From Lasiosphaeris hirsuta (lineage: Eukaryota > Ascomycota > Sordariomycetes > Sordariales > Lasiosphaeriaceae): 64,000 nt of DNA. The notes beneath the pieces were generated by a model. It did no database searches, was not told the DNA's origin, and worked only from the letters and a program-made list of their open reading frames with translations. How positions within the stretch are numbered: position 1 is the stretch's first letter; each line of letters starts with the position of its first letter. The stretch lies in NCBI GenBank assembly GCA_030549175.1, contig JAUKUA010000004.1:2480001-2544000 (forward strand), read 5' to 3'. Of the stretch, positions 53,921-64,000 are shown one piece after another. Position numbers and translations under genes: made by a program.

Positions 53921-53996
53921 TTGCCATCATGAACGACACGGAGGGGGGATCCCGTTTTGTTCATCAGCAAACACTGTCCCGGGAAATCTTGTCGAC

Positions 53997-55452
53997 ATGA
54001 AGCTCTCTGTCATCCTCCTGGCCCCGCTGGTGTTGGCGACGGCGGTGCCGAAGCAGGAGAGGAAGATCACGTATGACGGGTACAAGGCCTTCCGCATCTC
54101 AACCGAGCACGACGCCGCAGCCGTCAAGGAGAAGCTGGCGGGTCTTTCCGTGGTGCCCTTCAACTTCAACACCGAAGAGCACCTCGACATCGCCATTGCT
54201 CCCGAGGATATCACCGCGTTTGAAGCGCTCAACCTCACGGCCGAGGTGATGCACGAGGATCTCGGTGCCGATATCGCCAAGCATGAGACATTCTCTGCTT
54301 ATGAGGGTGAGTGCGAGTCATTATGTCAGGTTTTCCCCAATATATATTTACTTAACATCATGATAGGAGTCACGGCCCAGGCCATCCCCAGCCTGACATG
54401 GTTCAACTCGTACCATGCGTACGCCGACCACATGCAGTTCTTCAATGACCTTCAGGGGGCATTCACCCAGAACTCTGAGATCTTCACCGTTGGCAACTCG
54501 GGACAGGGCCGCAGCATCTTTGGCATCCACCTGTGGGGGAGCGGCGGCAAGGGTTCCAAGCCAGCCGTCTACTTCCACGGCACCGTCCATGCCCGCGAAT
54601 GGATCACCGCCAAGGTCAGTACCTGCAAGGCCCAACAAGAACGACGAGTTGAAATGCTGACGGTGGCTCAGGTTGTCGAATACATCACCTACAACCTCTT
54701 GGTGCAGTACAGCAACAACACGGCCGTGAAGACCGTCCTGGACAGCTACGACTTCTACATCATCCCGTTTGTGAACCCCGACGGTAAGACTCCTCCCTCC
54801 CCCCCCCCCCCTCCCCCCTCTTCCCCCTTTCAGCGAGGGATGCTAACCAAACCCAGGCTTCGTCTACACGCAGACCACCAACCGGCTGTGGCGCAAGAAC
54901 AGACAGACCCGGACGAGCTCGTCGTGCGTGGGGACCGACATGAACCGCAACTGGCCGTACAAGTGGGAGGTAACGGGCGGCGCGTCGACGGACCCGTGCG
55001 ATGAGACGTACAAGGGCCAGGCGGCTGGCGACACGACCGAGATCAAGGCTCTGGTCGCCTTCACACAGACGCTCAAGAACAGCAAGGGCATCAAGCTCTT
55101 CATCGACTGGCACAGCTACGGCCAGTACATCCTAACGCCGTGGGGCTACGACTGCAGCTTGAAGCCGGCCAACCACGCGCGCCAGGCGTCGCTCGCGTCG
55201 GGGCTCGCCACGCGCATCGCCCAGTCGTACGGCACCCGCTTCACCACCGGCCAGGCCTGCGCGGCGCTGTATGCCACCACCGGCGACAGCACCGACTATC
55301 TGACCGGCGCGGCCCTGGCCGAGTTTGCCTGGACCATTGAGCTCCGGCCGACGGGATCGTCGGGCGGCGGCTTCGTGCTGCCGGCCGCTCAGATCTTGGC
55401 CTCAGCAATCGAGCAGTGGGAGGGGATGAAGTACCTGCTGGCGGCCATGTAG
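53997..55452 (+). CDS. Secreted metallocarboxypeptidase, M14A (carboxypeptidase A-like)
   Basis: Exons 53997-54306, 54367-54614, 54672-54783 and 54857-55452 give 421 residues, the normal length of a pro-carboxypeptidase. A signal peptide (MKLSVILLAPLVLATAVP) is followed by an M14 propeptide (to about residue 100) and the zinc peptidase domain. Zinc ligands are in HGTVHAREW (His and Glu of HxxE) and in DWHSYGQ (third His). Substrate-binding NRNWPYKW holds the Asn-Arg pair, Tyr is in GDSTDYLTG, and the catalytic Glu in FAWTIELRP. It removes C-terminal, mainly hydrophobic, residues from proteins outside the cell. All active-site residues are present. The third intron holds a C14-type pyrimidine tract. 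Convergent with the multicopper oxidase gene. Confidence 0.93.
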
Positions 55453-55900
55453 AGGGAAAGACGTATACATGTAAAAATGCATCAGTGGGGCGAGTGGTTG
55501 CCACCTAGGAAGGCTTATCATCCATCTCCCCGTCTGATGGCTTGTTCCTCAGCCGCTCTCCTTGCATCTCCTTGGTCGATCGTTCATACTCGGCCAACGC
55601 GGTCGGTAAACCGCCCATGACTTATGATGGTCACCACGCCTTTTCCGCTGCCCAAGTCGCTGATGCTCTTGAAAGAGACAAACCCACTCGGTTCTGACGT
55701 CCTCCAAGTCGTGTTGTTGGGTCGTTAAGTAACCACGTGGCCGTGTCCTAGCACGTCGTCTGTAGCCGTGTAGTTGTCGGGGTCCTGCAGTGATCTATGT
55801 ATGGTGAGCTCAAGACTGGAAAAGCTTACGTACAGGGCAACGACTGCAAAGATGCATGCTGCTGTAGATTGTGCTAATAAGCAACTATTCCGGCACGCGC
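55453..55900. other. Shared 3' region of two convergent genes
   Basis: 448 bases between the carboxypeptidase stop and the multicopper oxidase stop; no gene seen. Confidence 0.6.
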
Positions 55901-58152
55901 TCAGATCCCCGAATCATCCTGGAACGGCCCCTTGGGATTATAATGATTCTCGGGATTCGACACCCACTCGTCCCACTTTCGACACCCCCTCCTCGTCTCA
56001 GCCAGCCGCTCCTCGGTCATGATTCCCCTCAAGTCCTCCTGGCGCTCGAGGATCTGCAACGCCAGACCGCTCGACGCATGCCAGGGGATGTGGCAGTGAA
56101 ACAGCCATGCTCCGGGGTTGTCGGCCTTGAAGGCGATGATGACATATCCGCCCGTGGGGAGGAGGACGACGTCGCGGCGCGGCGGGTTGTCGAACTTGAG
56201 TTTCACGGCCCCCGGCTTAGCGAGCTCGTCGGCGTCGGTGCCCTGCGCGAGCAGGGCAAAGTCGTGTCCGTGCAGGTGCATCGGGTGAGCGACGGGGAAG
56301 AAGCTCCTGTCGCCGCCCTTGGGGACCGTGAGCCCCGAGGGCCCCGTGACGATGAGGTACACCCACGTGTCGGCCGTGCCGTCCTTGGAGACGACGACGT
56401 AGTTGTCTTTCCAGCTGGTCGAGCTCAGGTTGAGGAGGGTCGGGTCCGAGAAGTTGAGCCAGAGGGGGTGTGCGCCGAGCGCCCACCAGAAGAAGTTATC
56501 GCCCTCTTGGGGGCGATGCGGGTGCGGGACCTTGCCGACGTCCCACTTGCTGTCTTTGGTTGGTAAGGCTGGAGGGGGTTTGTTAGAGGCATGCCTTGTT
56601 AGATGGGGGATGCGGTGACATCATCACGGTGTGAAGGGTGGTGGACTTACATGATAGCTCGAAGGGGGTTACGTCCCATCTCACCATGGGGTGCAGCTTG
56701 TGGAAGTGTTCGTCTCGGCACGTGGTGTTGAAGGCCTTTCCGGAGTCTCGGAAGCTGGTCGGCACGTCGGTGCTCGTGGCGTTGTAGCGGAGCACGCCTT
56801 GTCGCTCATCGGGCTCGTTGCCGTCCTCGAATCCCTTGCAGCCATCTGCGGCGATAGCCCGGATCCAGTAGTTCCCTTTGGGGGATAGAGCGCCGTTGTC
56901 GATGGGCGTCGCGTCCAGGATCACGTGGTAGCGTTGTCCTCGAAAAAGGGTTAGCAGTGCCTCGATGAGTGCACAGCTAGGAAAATGACTTACCGATTCC
57001 GACGAGGATATGGCTCGTGTTATACGGCTCGATGGGCACAAAGTCGGTCGTCATGACCGTGACGTTGTGGTTGTCAAAGGAGAAAATATACGTGGTATCG
57101 ACGGAGGTGTTGATGATGCGCAATAAGTATTTCTTACCCTGCCATGCGGTCAGAACCCAGGTTTTTTTTTATCCTCGACCAGGGCTTACTTAGACTTACC
57201 TTTTCGACCGACATAGAAAACTTGTTCCTATTAAAGGCGCCAGCAAAGTTCCCTACCAAGTCCAGGTCAAACAACTCATCCTGATAAACCTCTTGGCGGT
57301 ACACTTACCCGCTCCATTGATGAGCACGCTATTCATCTTGGGGAAGCTCGGCTTAGGTACCAGCTCTCTCTGCCAGTCCTCAAAAGCACTGCGGTGGTTC
57401 CAATCGGTAACGATGATGGGATCCCTGCCCTCGTCATAGTTTGCAGAAGACGGCCCAAAGACGGTGATGGGACCGTGGATACCGTCGGCGTACTGGAGCG
57501 AGTAATGGCTGTGGTACCACGATGTCCCGTACTGAGTCGCCCGGAATGTGTAGGTGAAATTCTCCTGGGGAGCAATAGGGCACTGCGTCACGCCGTTCAC
57601 GCCGTCCATTTCGGTGCTGTTAAGCTGCCGGAAGCCATGCCAGTGGATAGTCGTGCCGTTGTGCTGCAGCTTGTTCTTGACAGTCACCTTGATCAGGTCG
57701 CCCCAGCAGGCTTTGATCCATGGTCCGGGATAGCTGCCGTTGACCACCTTGCCGCCAGTGTTCTCGATGCCGTCAGCATTGATGGTCTTGTTCTCGATTT
57801 CAATGTAGTACTCGCGGGTCATTCCCGACTCTGGCCACTCGGCATCGTAGTCCGTGTAGATGTCGTACACGCTGCCGTCAGTGCTCTTGAGCCAGCATTG
57901 GCGATCATCTGGCGACGAGCAGCTGGACCAGTGTTTTCCTAGGGCGGGATACTTGCAGAAGAACTCATCATCCGAGTCCGGTCCGCTTGGTGCCGGGAAA
58001 TTTGGGTAGTGTTTGCCCCCTGACGACTCGGGCGCGAGGTGAGACCATGATGCGGGATCATGCCGAGAGGGGTAGTCGTAGATTGGTAGAGAGGATGGGA
58101 GAAGAGCAGTCAGGTAGATAGCAACAGACTTGCAAATGTCAAGGAGACCCAT
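55901..58152 (-). CDS. Multicopper oxidase (laccase-like, secreted or membrane-associated)
   Basis: Five exons, 58152-57309, 57252-57200, 57138-56994, 56938-56651, 56568-55901, give 665 residues. The start follows a hydrophobic leader (LLDICKSVAIYLTALLPSSL). The four copper-binding blocks are complete: HWHGFRQLN, WYHSHYS, HPMHLHGHDFA and HCHIPWHASSGLALQ. The intervening strands (FTYTFRATQYGTSWYH; YLLRIINTSVDTTYIFSFDN) fit cupredoxin domains 1-3. It oxidises phenols or similar donors and reduces O2 to water at a T1/T2/T3 centre. An N-terminal insertion of about 100 residues before the first cupredoxin domain (HYPNFPAPSGPDSDDEFF; CWLKSTDGSVYDIYTDYD) is longer than in classical laccases and typical of the ascomycete-specific MCO group. 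Complete and probably active. Confidence 0.93.
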
Positions 58153-58274
58153 TTTGAGTGGAGGTGAGAGGAGAGGGTCCGAGTCGCCAGTGCTCTGCGG
58201 CTGCACAACGCCAGAGATGACTTATGTAGAGCAGGCCCCCCTCGACATCGCTCTCAGTCAGCTTTTCCCCTTAG

Positions 58275-58280
58275 TTTATA
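58275..58280 (-). promoter_or_regulatory. Probable TATA box of the multicopper oxidase gene
   Basis: TATAAA on the minus strand lies 123 bases before the ATG at 58152. No other TATA-like sequence is closer. Confidence 0.45.
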
Positions 58281-58827
58281 GAGCGAGCATATCCGTACCA
58301 ATCTGGGAAACTCGGCCATGACCGGAACCTTTGCACCGCTCTCAGGGAGGGCCGCCCGTCTCCCCAAACCAATATTTGCTGCATCGGTACAAGATAGCCG
58401 CCCGGGACAGCCTCAGTTCTCCGAAGCCGTGCAGGCGCCATCATGTTTTGGACGAGCTGAGTGCGGAGTCCAGGCTTCGTCTGTTGCGGCTCTTCTGCGG
58501 CCTCAGCTAGCCATTGTCACATATCAACTCACGGCTATTGGCCAATTGTAGTTGGCATCTTCGACCTCTTGCGGTGATGCGCAGAAGTCAGGCGTCAATA
58601 AAACCCCATTCCTGGCACGAAGATGAAGGATCTAGACCCCAGGTTCCGCCAGCCACCACCCATGCCGAGCACCAAACAGGAAAGGCGCGATATCTCGCGG
58701 GACTTGCATGTGGGATTGCCGACGGCACCCATCGCAAAGTAAAAAAGGATGGGAATTCCTGATTTCGGTCTGGGTCAGAGCACCGGCAGTCGCATCGAGT
58801 TGGCTCCCCTCGCAGGCACCATCATCC

Positions 58828-60529
58828 ATGGCCAAGTTCTTCTCACGGGTGGTCTCGAAGCGCGTCCTCGGCGGCGTTGCTGCCGGTGGTGTTGGCGTCG
58901 GGACGGTGGCTCAGCAGTTCTCAAGCCAGAAGCAAGCCGACATCCTCAAAGACGCGAACGCTGAATTCGACAAGGGTTACGGATACTTGGACGTGGTGAA
59001 GCTTCCAGCCGGCTTCGCCCCCTTTCAGCTCAAGAACAACTACCCAAAGCCAGAGGACATATCGGCTGCATCCGTGTCGGAGAAGCCCACCGGGCTGCCT
59101 CCTGTCCCGCTGCCCGGACCGGACCTCCCCGTGCCGAACCTAGACCCCCGCAAGGATGCGCCGTGGCTCGACGTAGACTTCCGGACGGAGCCCATGAAAT
59201 ACTGCCAGATCATCAAAGCGTACTGCTGGGAGGGAAATTCCAACAAGGATTTCAACATCCACAAAAACACGGTTCGCCCGTGGTACCACGCTCCTTGGAT
59301 GCACTGGAGCGAAAACGGCAGGGAGCCGATCAACGGTTTGACCTTTGAGAGGTCCACTCCGGCGGGAGAGCTGTCCAAGAACCAGAAGAGACGCACGCAG
59401 GCCTGGGCCATCGGCTTCTACAACTGGATGGGTCAGTCTATCATGAGTCTATCATGAATTCTGAGCTGCGAGGAGCTAATGGACTAACCGTCTGACCAGG
59501 TGCCACCGTGTTTGGAGACGTCTGGAGAGACGCGAGTAATCCAAAATGGGACAAGCACGTTGTGTTCCCTCTCGGCACATGCGTGTTCAAGATCTTGATG
59601 ACCGAGGCAACCGAAGCGGAGGTCGCTTGCCTCACGAACGCACCTACTCTGCAGGCCGTCATCGCCACCCCCGAGGCCGCCGCCCAGGGTAACGCGGCGA
59701 AGCGCAAGGACAAGGCCGAACCTGTGCGGCTGCTCCAGGTCGACTTCGCCGTCCGCGATGACCGGATTCCGATCGGCCCGGACGGAAACGGTTGGGTTTT
59801 CGGAACCTTTATGTACAACGGCGCTCTGAAAATGCCTGACGTGAGTCCAAATTCCTGATGTCGATGTCGTAGCTAGGTAGACAGCTAACTTTGCCTCTGC
59901 TTCCCGAATGCAGCGCTGGGACAATGTCATTCCCGTTGGTCTTCAGTGGGGCGTCGATCCAGAACTGACTCCTGAGGCAGCGGCGGGGGGGAAGAAACCC
60001 GAGCAGTCATGGATCAACCCCGACGCAGATAAGCTTCTTACTGACCTCGGAGGCACGCGAGCGGACAAGTTGAAACGTTGGGGCGTATATGGCAGGCTGA
60101 ACGGCCCAGGTAAGAAACCCAGGCTCCAGGCCGACTTTGAGTCCCTCGACAACTTGAAGCTAATGCTGGCTGTGATGCAACCTAGTGGACAACTTCAAAT
60201 CCGCATGTGCCTCATGTCACTCGGTAGCGGAGAAGAACCTCAAGGAGAATATCCAGATGATTCCCCAAAAGGGCCCAAATTTCATGCGGTGGTTTCGGAA
60301 TCTCGGCCCTGGCCAGTCATTCAACGGCGGGGACAAGTGGTCTGCTGACTACTCCCTCCAGCTCATGACGGGATACTTCAACTACCGTCTCTGGAAGAAC
60401 AGTGCGAATGGTCTTAGCCACAAGCTGAAAGTGATCGTACCGTTCTCCACCGCCCGGCAGGAACAGAAAGTTCTCGAGGCGAACAGTCGACCTTTGCGTG
60501 CTGAAGATGATGGGGAGGGCGTTGACTAG
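58828..60529 (+). CDS. c-type cytochrome family protein with one CXXCH motif, bacterial-like
   Basis: Exons 58828-59431, 59500-59840, 59914-60109 and 60186-60529 give 494 residues. The body follows a layout known to me mainly from bacterial periplasmic cytochrome c family proteins: RPWYHAPWMHW, NGREPINGLTFER, PGELSKNQKRRTQAWAIGFY, VFPLGTCVFKILMTEA, PVRLLQVDFAVRD, GWVFGTFMYNG, then GRLNGPVDNFKSACASCHSV with a single heme-attachment CASCH. The N-terminus (MAKFFSRVVSKRVLGGVAAG) is basic and amphipathic and could target mitochondria or insert in a membrane. In fungi covalent heme attachment would need the mitochondrial intermembrane space, so that location is inferred. Four short fungal introns show that it is fully domesticated. 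Its electron-transfer partner is unknown. Confidence 0.75.
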
Positions 60530-60859
60530 GTGGAGAGGGTCCAAGGGATGCCCTGCCGAGCTGATCCGGAATCTGCCAACTCAGAGTTTGACAATGAGAA
60601 GCGTGGTTTTGTTGGGAATGGCGGGTGTCTGTCTATCCTGTGCATTAGTTCTTTCATTTGTCCAGTATCTCTATGGCCGATCCGAGTCATTGGTGCCAAG
60701 GTGCTGAGAGCCTGCCGAGCCACACCCCGGCGTGCTGTTTGAGATGAAAGCATCTTACTTGGCTCGCGCTATGCCCATTTTTGTCAGGTCAAAATATCCT
60801 TGACCAGATGCAAAGTGAAGTGAACAGTGCGCGGCGTTGAGAAGGGTCCTTGATTCAGG

Positions 60860-62589
60860 ATGTCGGGCCAACGCACGTGCGACGGCGCGATCATCGCGAT
60901 AAGCCTGGTGGCTACGACACTCCTCACAATCCTCCCGGGTCTGGGTGCTTTCGCATCTGGCTCCAGCACCAGCTGGTCGACACTCACCAACGTGTCGCCT
61001 TCGTCCTGGAACGTCGGAGTCGTCATTATCGGCACTGCGCTAGGTCCCAACAGCCACGATGAGTTTCTCTCGCGTCTCGAGCTGGCCTCTCCCAAGGGCG
61101 TGCCGGTCATCTTTCTGCATCTCCTGACGGCCAAGCGTGGCCTCGAACAGTTTGTCAAAGGCCGTCTGGCGCTGGAAAGAACAGCGCTCGTGCTGTTGAC
61201 GCTGGCAACGGCACTCACACCGGCCGCTACCGTCGCCCTGTTCTCGGTACAGACAACCGTCGAAGCGGTGACGAATCCATACCCGCCGTTCTCGCTCACA
61301 CTGTTGAATGCGACTTTCTTCAAGACAGTTCATGGCGGTGTCTCTGCCCTTGGCGCGACGGTCGACTCGCGGTCCATCATCCCGGCGCTCAGCTCCTTCC
61401 TGAATCTCAGCGCATTTATCAACCGACAAATAGCCCAACTGGGCGAACATTTCACAACAGCACGAGAACTACAAGGCTTTGTTCCATACGAGGGCGCTCT
61501 GGGTGAGACAACGTACCAAGACCTTTGGACCTCGGGCGTAGGAATCAACGTGAAGCCATACCTGACATACCAGGGGCCTACCGACCACTTCAGCGTGCCG
61601 ACAAACTACAGCTTCAACAGCTTGCGCGGTCAGGTCTATGGCACCACCATCAACGTGGCATGCGAGAACCGGACCGCGAGCTACGACCGGCGGGAAATCT
61701 CCTCCTTCGAGATGCAGTCCGACTTCTGGCTGACAACGGTCACCAAAGCCGGCCAAGACGCAAACTCGCAGCCCAACATCACCGTTGTGTCCCGCGGGAC
61801 CAACGAGGACAGCTCGCTCACCTCCCTCGCTATCCGCTCCAACCTGACCTACCCCAGCTCCGCCGCCGAGCAGGAGCGCGACAATCTAGCCCCGCTGCAC
61901 GTCATCCTAGCCGCCGGGTTCTCGCAGTCGCTCGGCGAGGTTTTCGAGTGCACATACTCGGGGCGCGAGGTCCTAGCTGTGGTTGGCGGTGAGGCAGTTA
62001 GCGTTCGAGGCCCAGGACGCGCCCATTTTGCTGGAAGTCACAATGAGATTTTTTGGGAGAAGACTGTTGGGACAGAGAAATTTAGTATTTTGCTCCTGCC
62101 CTGTTTGCGGATGCAAAGCCGCGCCTGCCGTCGACAAGTCTCCCGAGTGCCTCCCACCCATGCTCCCTGACCACTGGCTCAGAGGACAACTGTGCCAAGC
62201 CAAGCAATCGCGTCATGCTGCTACTTACTATTCTACCTACCGCTCGAGTTCCTACCAAGATCGTTGCCATGGGACAAATTTTATGGGCGGCCGTCCAAGT
62301 CATCTCCCGACTGAAATGGAGCGGCTGCTTTGGCGAATCGCAAAGCGTCGCATCTGCGGCCTCACTGGCGGGTGTCCTGGTTGTCTTGATCAAAGTTGAG
62401 TATCTTCCATTTTGGTTCTACGCATCGATATGGCTCGAGCCGTTTCGGATCGCCGTGGTCGTTTTGGTCATGATCGCCCATGCCATCGCCCGGCTATCTT
62501 TGATAGTCGAGATGTTTCGTGCGCTGTGCTTCCTGCCGCCGGACGCCTATGTCGCGACTTGGGCTGCCAACTTACCTCATGTGGGCTAA
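60860..62589 (+). CDS. Multi-pass membrane protein with large extracellular domain
   Basis: Exons 60860-61988 and 62183-62589 give 511 residues. The 194-base intron (donor gtgagg, branch ctgac, acceptor ctcag) is required: without it the frame ends at a stop within the intron and the membrane tail is lost. Residues 11-30 (AIIAISLVATTLLTILPGLG) are a first helix; helix 2 is about 110-130 (ALVLLTLATALTPAATVAL). Residues 135-370 are an extracellular domain with many N-glycosylation sites. Two or more C-terminal helices (ASLAGVLVVLIKVEYLPFW; IAVVVLVMIAHAIARLSLIV) precede the ending LPPDAYVATWAANLPHV, the tail motif also seen at 39224-39280. Function unknown. Confidence 0.75.
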
Positions 62590-62824
62590 TAATCAGACAT
62601 GACTTGTTTCGAAATTGATGTGGGGCCTTGGTTTTTGACTTTGGATTAGCGGGTATGAGGGGCTGCTTGTTGGGAACGAAATTTTTGGTTGATCTAGCAC
62701 AGCAGCGGTAGAGAGATCTAGAGACGAAGAAGGGAGCGTGTTCAGGGGCCAAACGATAAAGGGAGTTGTTGTCACATATATAATACGTGTAGTCTCCTCA
62801 GGGCTCCTCGGTTTTCCGTTGCCA

Positions 62825-64000
62825 TCATAAACCGAAGCAATTGGCGTAATATGTGACGGTAGCACTCCAATCCGAAAAGACGCCGACAACACCGACATCC
62901 TGCGCCAAAACATGCAGCAAATGGTAAGCATCCCCGTCGCTCTTGGTGACGTTGGCAATCGAGCCGTAGTAGTACCCCCCTTGCAACCCATCATTCAACC
63001 AACCGCTGCGCTCCATGCTCCATGTGATCAGCTTGAGGCCCAGGGCTCTAGCAGTCGTGGCATACTCGCTCGGCACAATCTTGCCGTCCTTGACAGTGAC
63101 CAGATACGGCAGCGGCGGCGCCATAATCTTGACCCCGGCCTTGGCATAGGCCGTAAGGTTCGCCACACTGTCCTCCATCGGCCCGTAATCCGCACTCTCA
63201 TCCAACAAAATAGCCTGCTTCGCCCACTTGGGCTCGGCCTTCAGCCAGTACAGCAGATCATCGTACAGAAACGACTGCGGCCACACGCGCTCGGGGCGGA
63301 TGCCGGCGGCCTTGAACTCGTCAATCATCTGCTGGGCGAACTTGGCCTGCGTGTAGTCGCTGCCGGGCGGGAACGGCATGGGCACCTCGGGCGTCTTAAG
63401 CTCGGGCGTGAACTGCAGCCCGAGCCCGTCAACCAGCTCGATGAAGTCGCGCAGCGTCGGCACACGGCCGCATGCGCGCGCGTACAGATCAGTGCGGAAG
63501 CCGGGCGTGCCGCCCAGGTAGGCGGCCGGCGTGGTGGCGCTCGCGTTGGACGCGTCCATCTTGGCGCAGAGCGTCTTGATCTCGGCCACGGTGAAGTCCG
63601 AGGTGCAGCACTTGGCTGTGGCCGAGGTGCCGTTGGCGGCCGGCCGGAAGGGCGTCGTGCACTTGGCGTTGAGCGCCGGGAGGGTGACGACGTTGGTCGT
63701 CGTGTGCAGGTCGCACTGCGAGTGCCGGCACACGAGCTGCTTGTCCTTGGTGAAGGTCACGTCGCACTCCTGGATGCCCGCACCCATCCGGGTCTGTCGA
63801 GGGTTATTAGCGCGTGATTGTTCAATTCATGGCAAAAGCGGGTGGCTGGGTGTCCTTACGCCGGCGCGGACCGAGTCGAACGTGTGCTCGGGCATCTGCA
63901 GGGTGCCGCCGCCGCGGTGGGAGATGCTCCAGGGAGTCGGCTTCATTTCCATCTCGGAGCACGACTCTAGTTTCTTTTTCAGCGGCCCGTCCTCCAACTT
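62825..64000 (-). CDS. Glycerophosphodiester phosphodiesterase family protein (cut by window edge)
   Basis: Two exons are visible: 64000-63860 (5' end outside the window) and 63793-62825; the intron has donor gtaagg and acceptor gacag. The frame shows the GDPD signature: SISHRGGGTLQMPEHT (catalytic His-Arg and Glu/His region), GAGIQECDVTFTKDKQLVCR with the metal-binding Glu-x-Asp and the second His, then FTPELKTPEVPMPF (metal Glu) and ITWSMERSGW near the end. These TIM-barrel enzymes split glycerophosphodiesters into an alcohol and glycerol-3-phosphate, using a divalent metal. The long Cys-containing insert (AKCTTPFRPA; AKCCTSDFTVAEIKTLCAKM) is common in fungal secreted members. Active-site residues seen are intact; the N-terminus, including any signal peptide, lies beyond the window. 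Confidence 0.9.

Overview
This window is nuclear DNA from a filamentous ascomycete, most likely a sordariomycete. The protein-coding genes are split by short introns (49-195 bases) with GT..CTRAC..YAG signals. Many recognisable families are ones that expand in such fungi: NACHT/ankyrin NLR, HET domain, FunK1 kinase, DUF6594, CorA-like membrane proteins, and multicopper oxidase. Relic transposons carry C-to-T-like decay of the kind left by RIP. Species cannot be named from sequence alone.

Layout. 1-0.5 kb: truncated MFS transporter. 1.4-10.4 kb: a tandem pair made of a protein with a HeLo-like/NACHT-N-like N-terminal domain and a large hydrolase-NACHT-ankyrin NLR. Behind them lie the orphan 3' end of a sugar transporter, a degenerate minisatellite, and a collagen-like/coiled-coil gene broken by one stop codon. 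11-13.4 kb: a tRNA-His-like locus and a dead Tc1/mariner element with TA-flanked terminal repeats. 13.5-19.7 kb: a CorA-like membrane protein and a serine/threonine kinase. The kinase is flanked on both sides, in convergent orientation, by two small proteins that appear to belong to one unnamed family. 20-30 kb: gene-poor, with AT-rich decayed DNA, a DUF3435/FluG-like relic, and a 499-bp MITE with 51-bp inverted repeats and a TTA target duplication.

30.4-40 kb: a proline-rich, single-pass surface protein; a multi-pass membrane protein; a frameshifted family fragment; a putatively myristoylated retropepsin-like protein; an internally deleted DUF6594 gene; and a multi-pass membrane protein lacking its start. 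40.8-46.4 kb: a HET-domain gene with a one-base frameshift, two weak or degenerate ORFs, and an intact single-exon gene of unknown function. 47.2-48.5 kb: a zinc-type (MDR) dehydrogenase whose third intron is GC-AG. 48.5-53 kb: a Fot1/pogo relic, a polypurine minisatellite, a FunK1 pseudogene and a pair of inverted, palindrome-rich repeats. 54-64 kb: a compact metabolic and secretory block with a secreted M14 carboxypeptidase, a multicopper oxidase, a CXXCH c-type cytochrome family protein of bacterial type, a multi-pass membrane protein, and a glycerophosphodiester phosphodiesterase cut by the right edge.

How the genes fit together (inference): the left two thirds look like an accessory, immunity-type island. 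NLR, HET, FunK1, DUF6594 and CorA-like genes sit among relic transposons, and several are visibly inactivated. The right end looks like ordinary chromosomal DNA. Exon boundaries were placed by eye from splice signals, frame continuity and family expectation; no alignment or transcript evidence was available.
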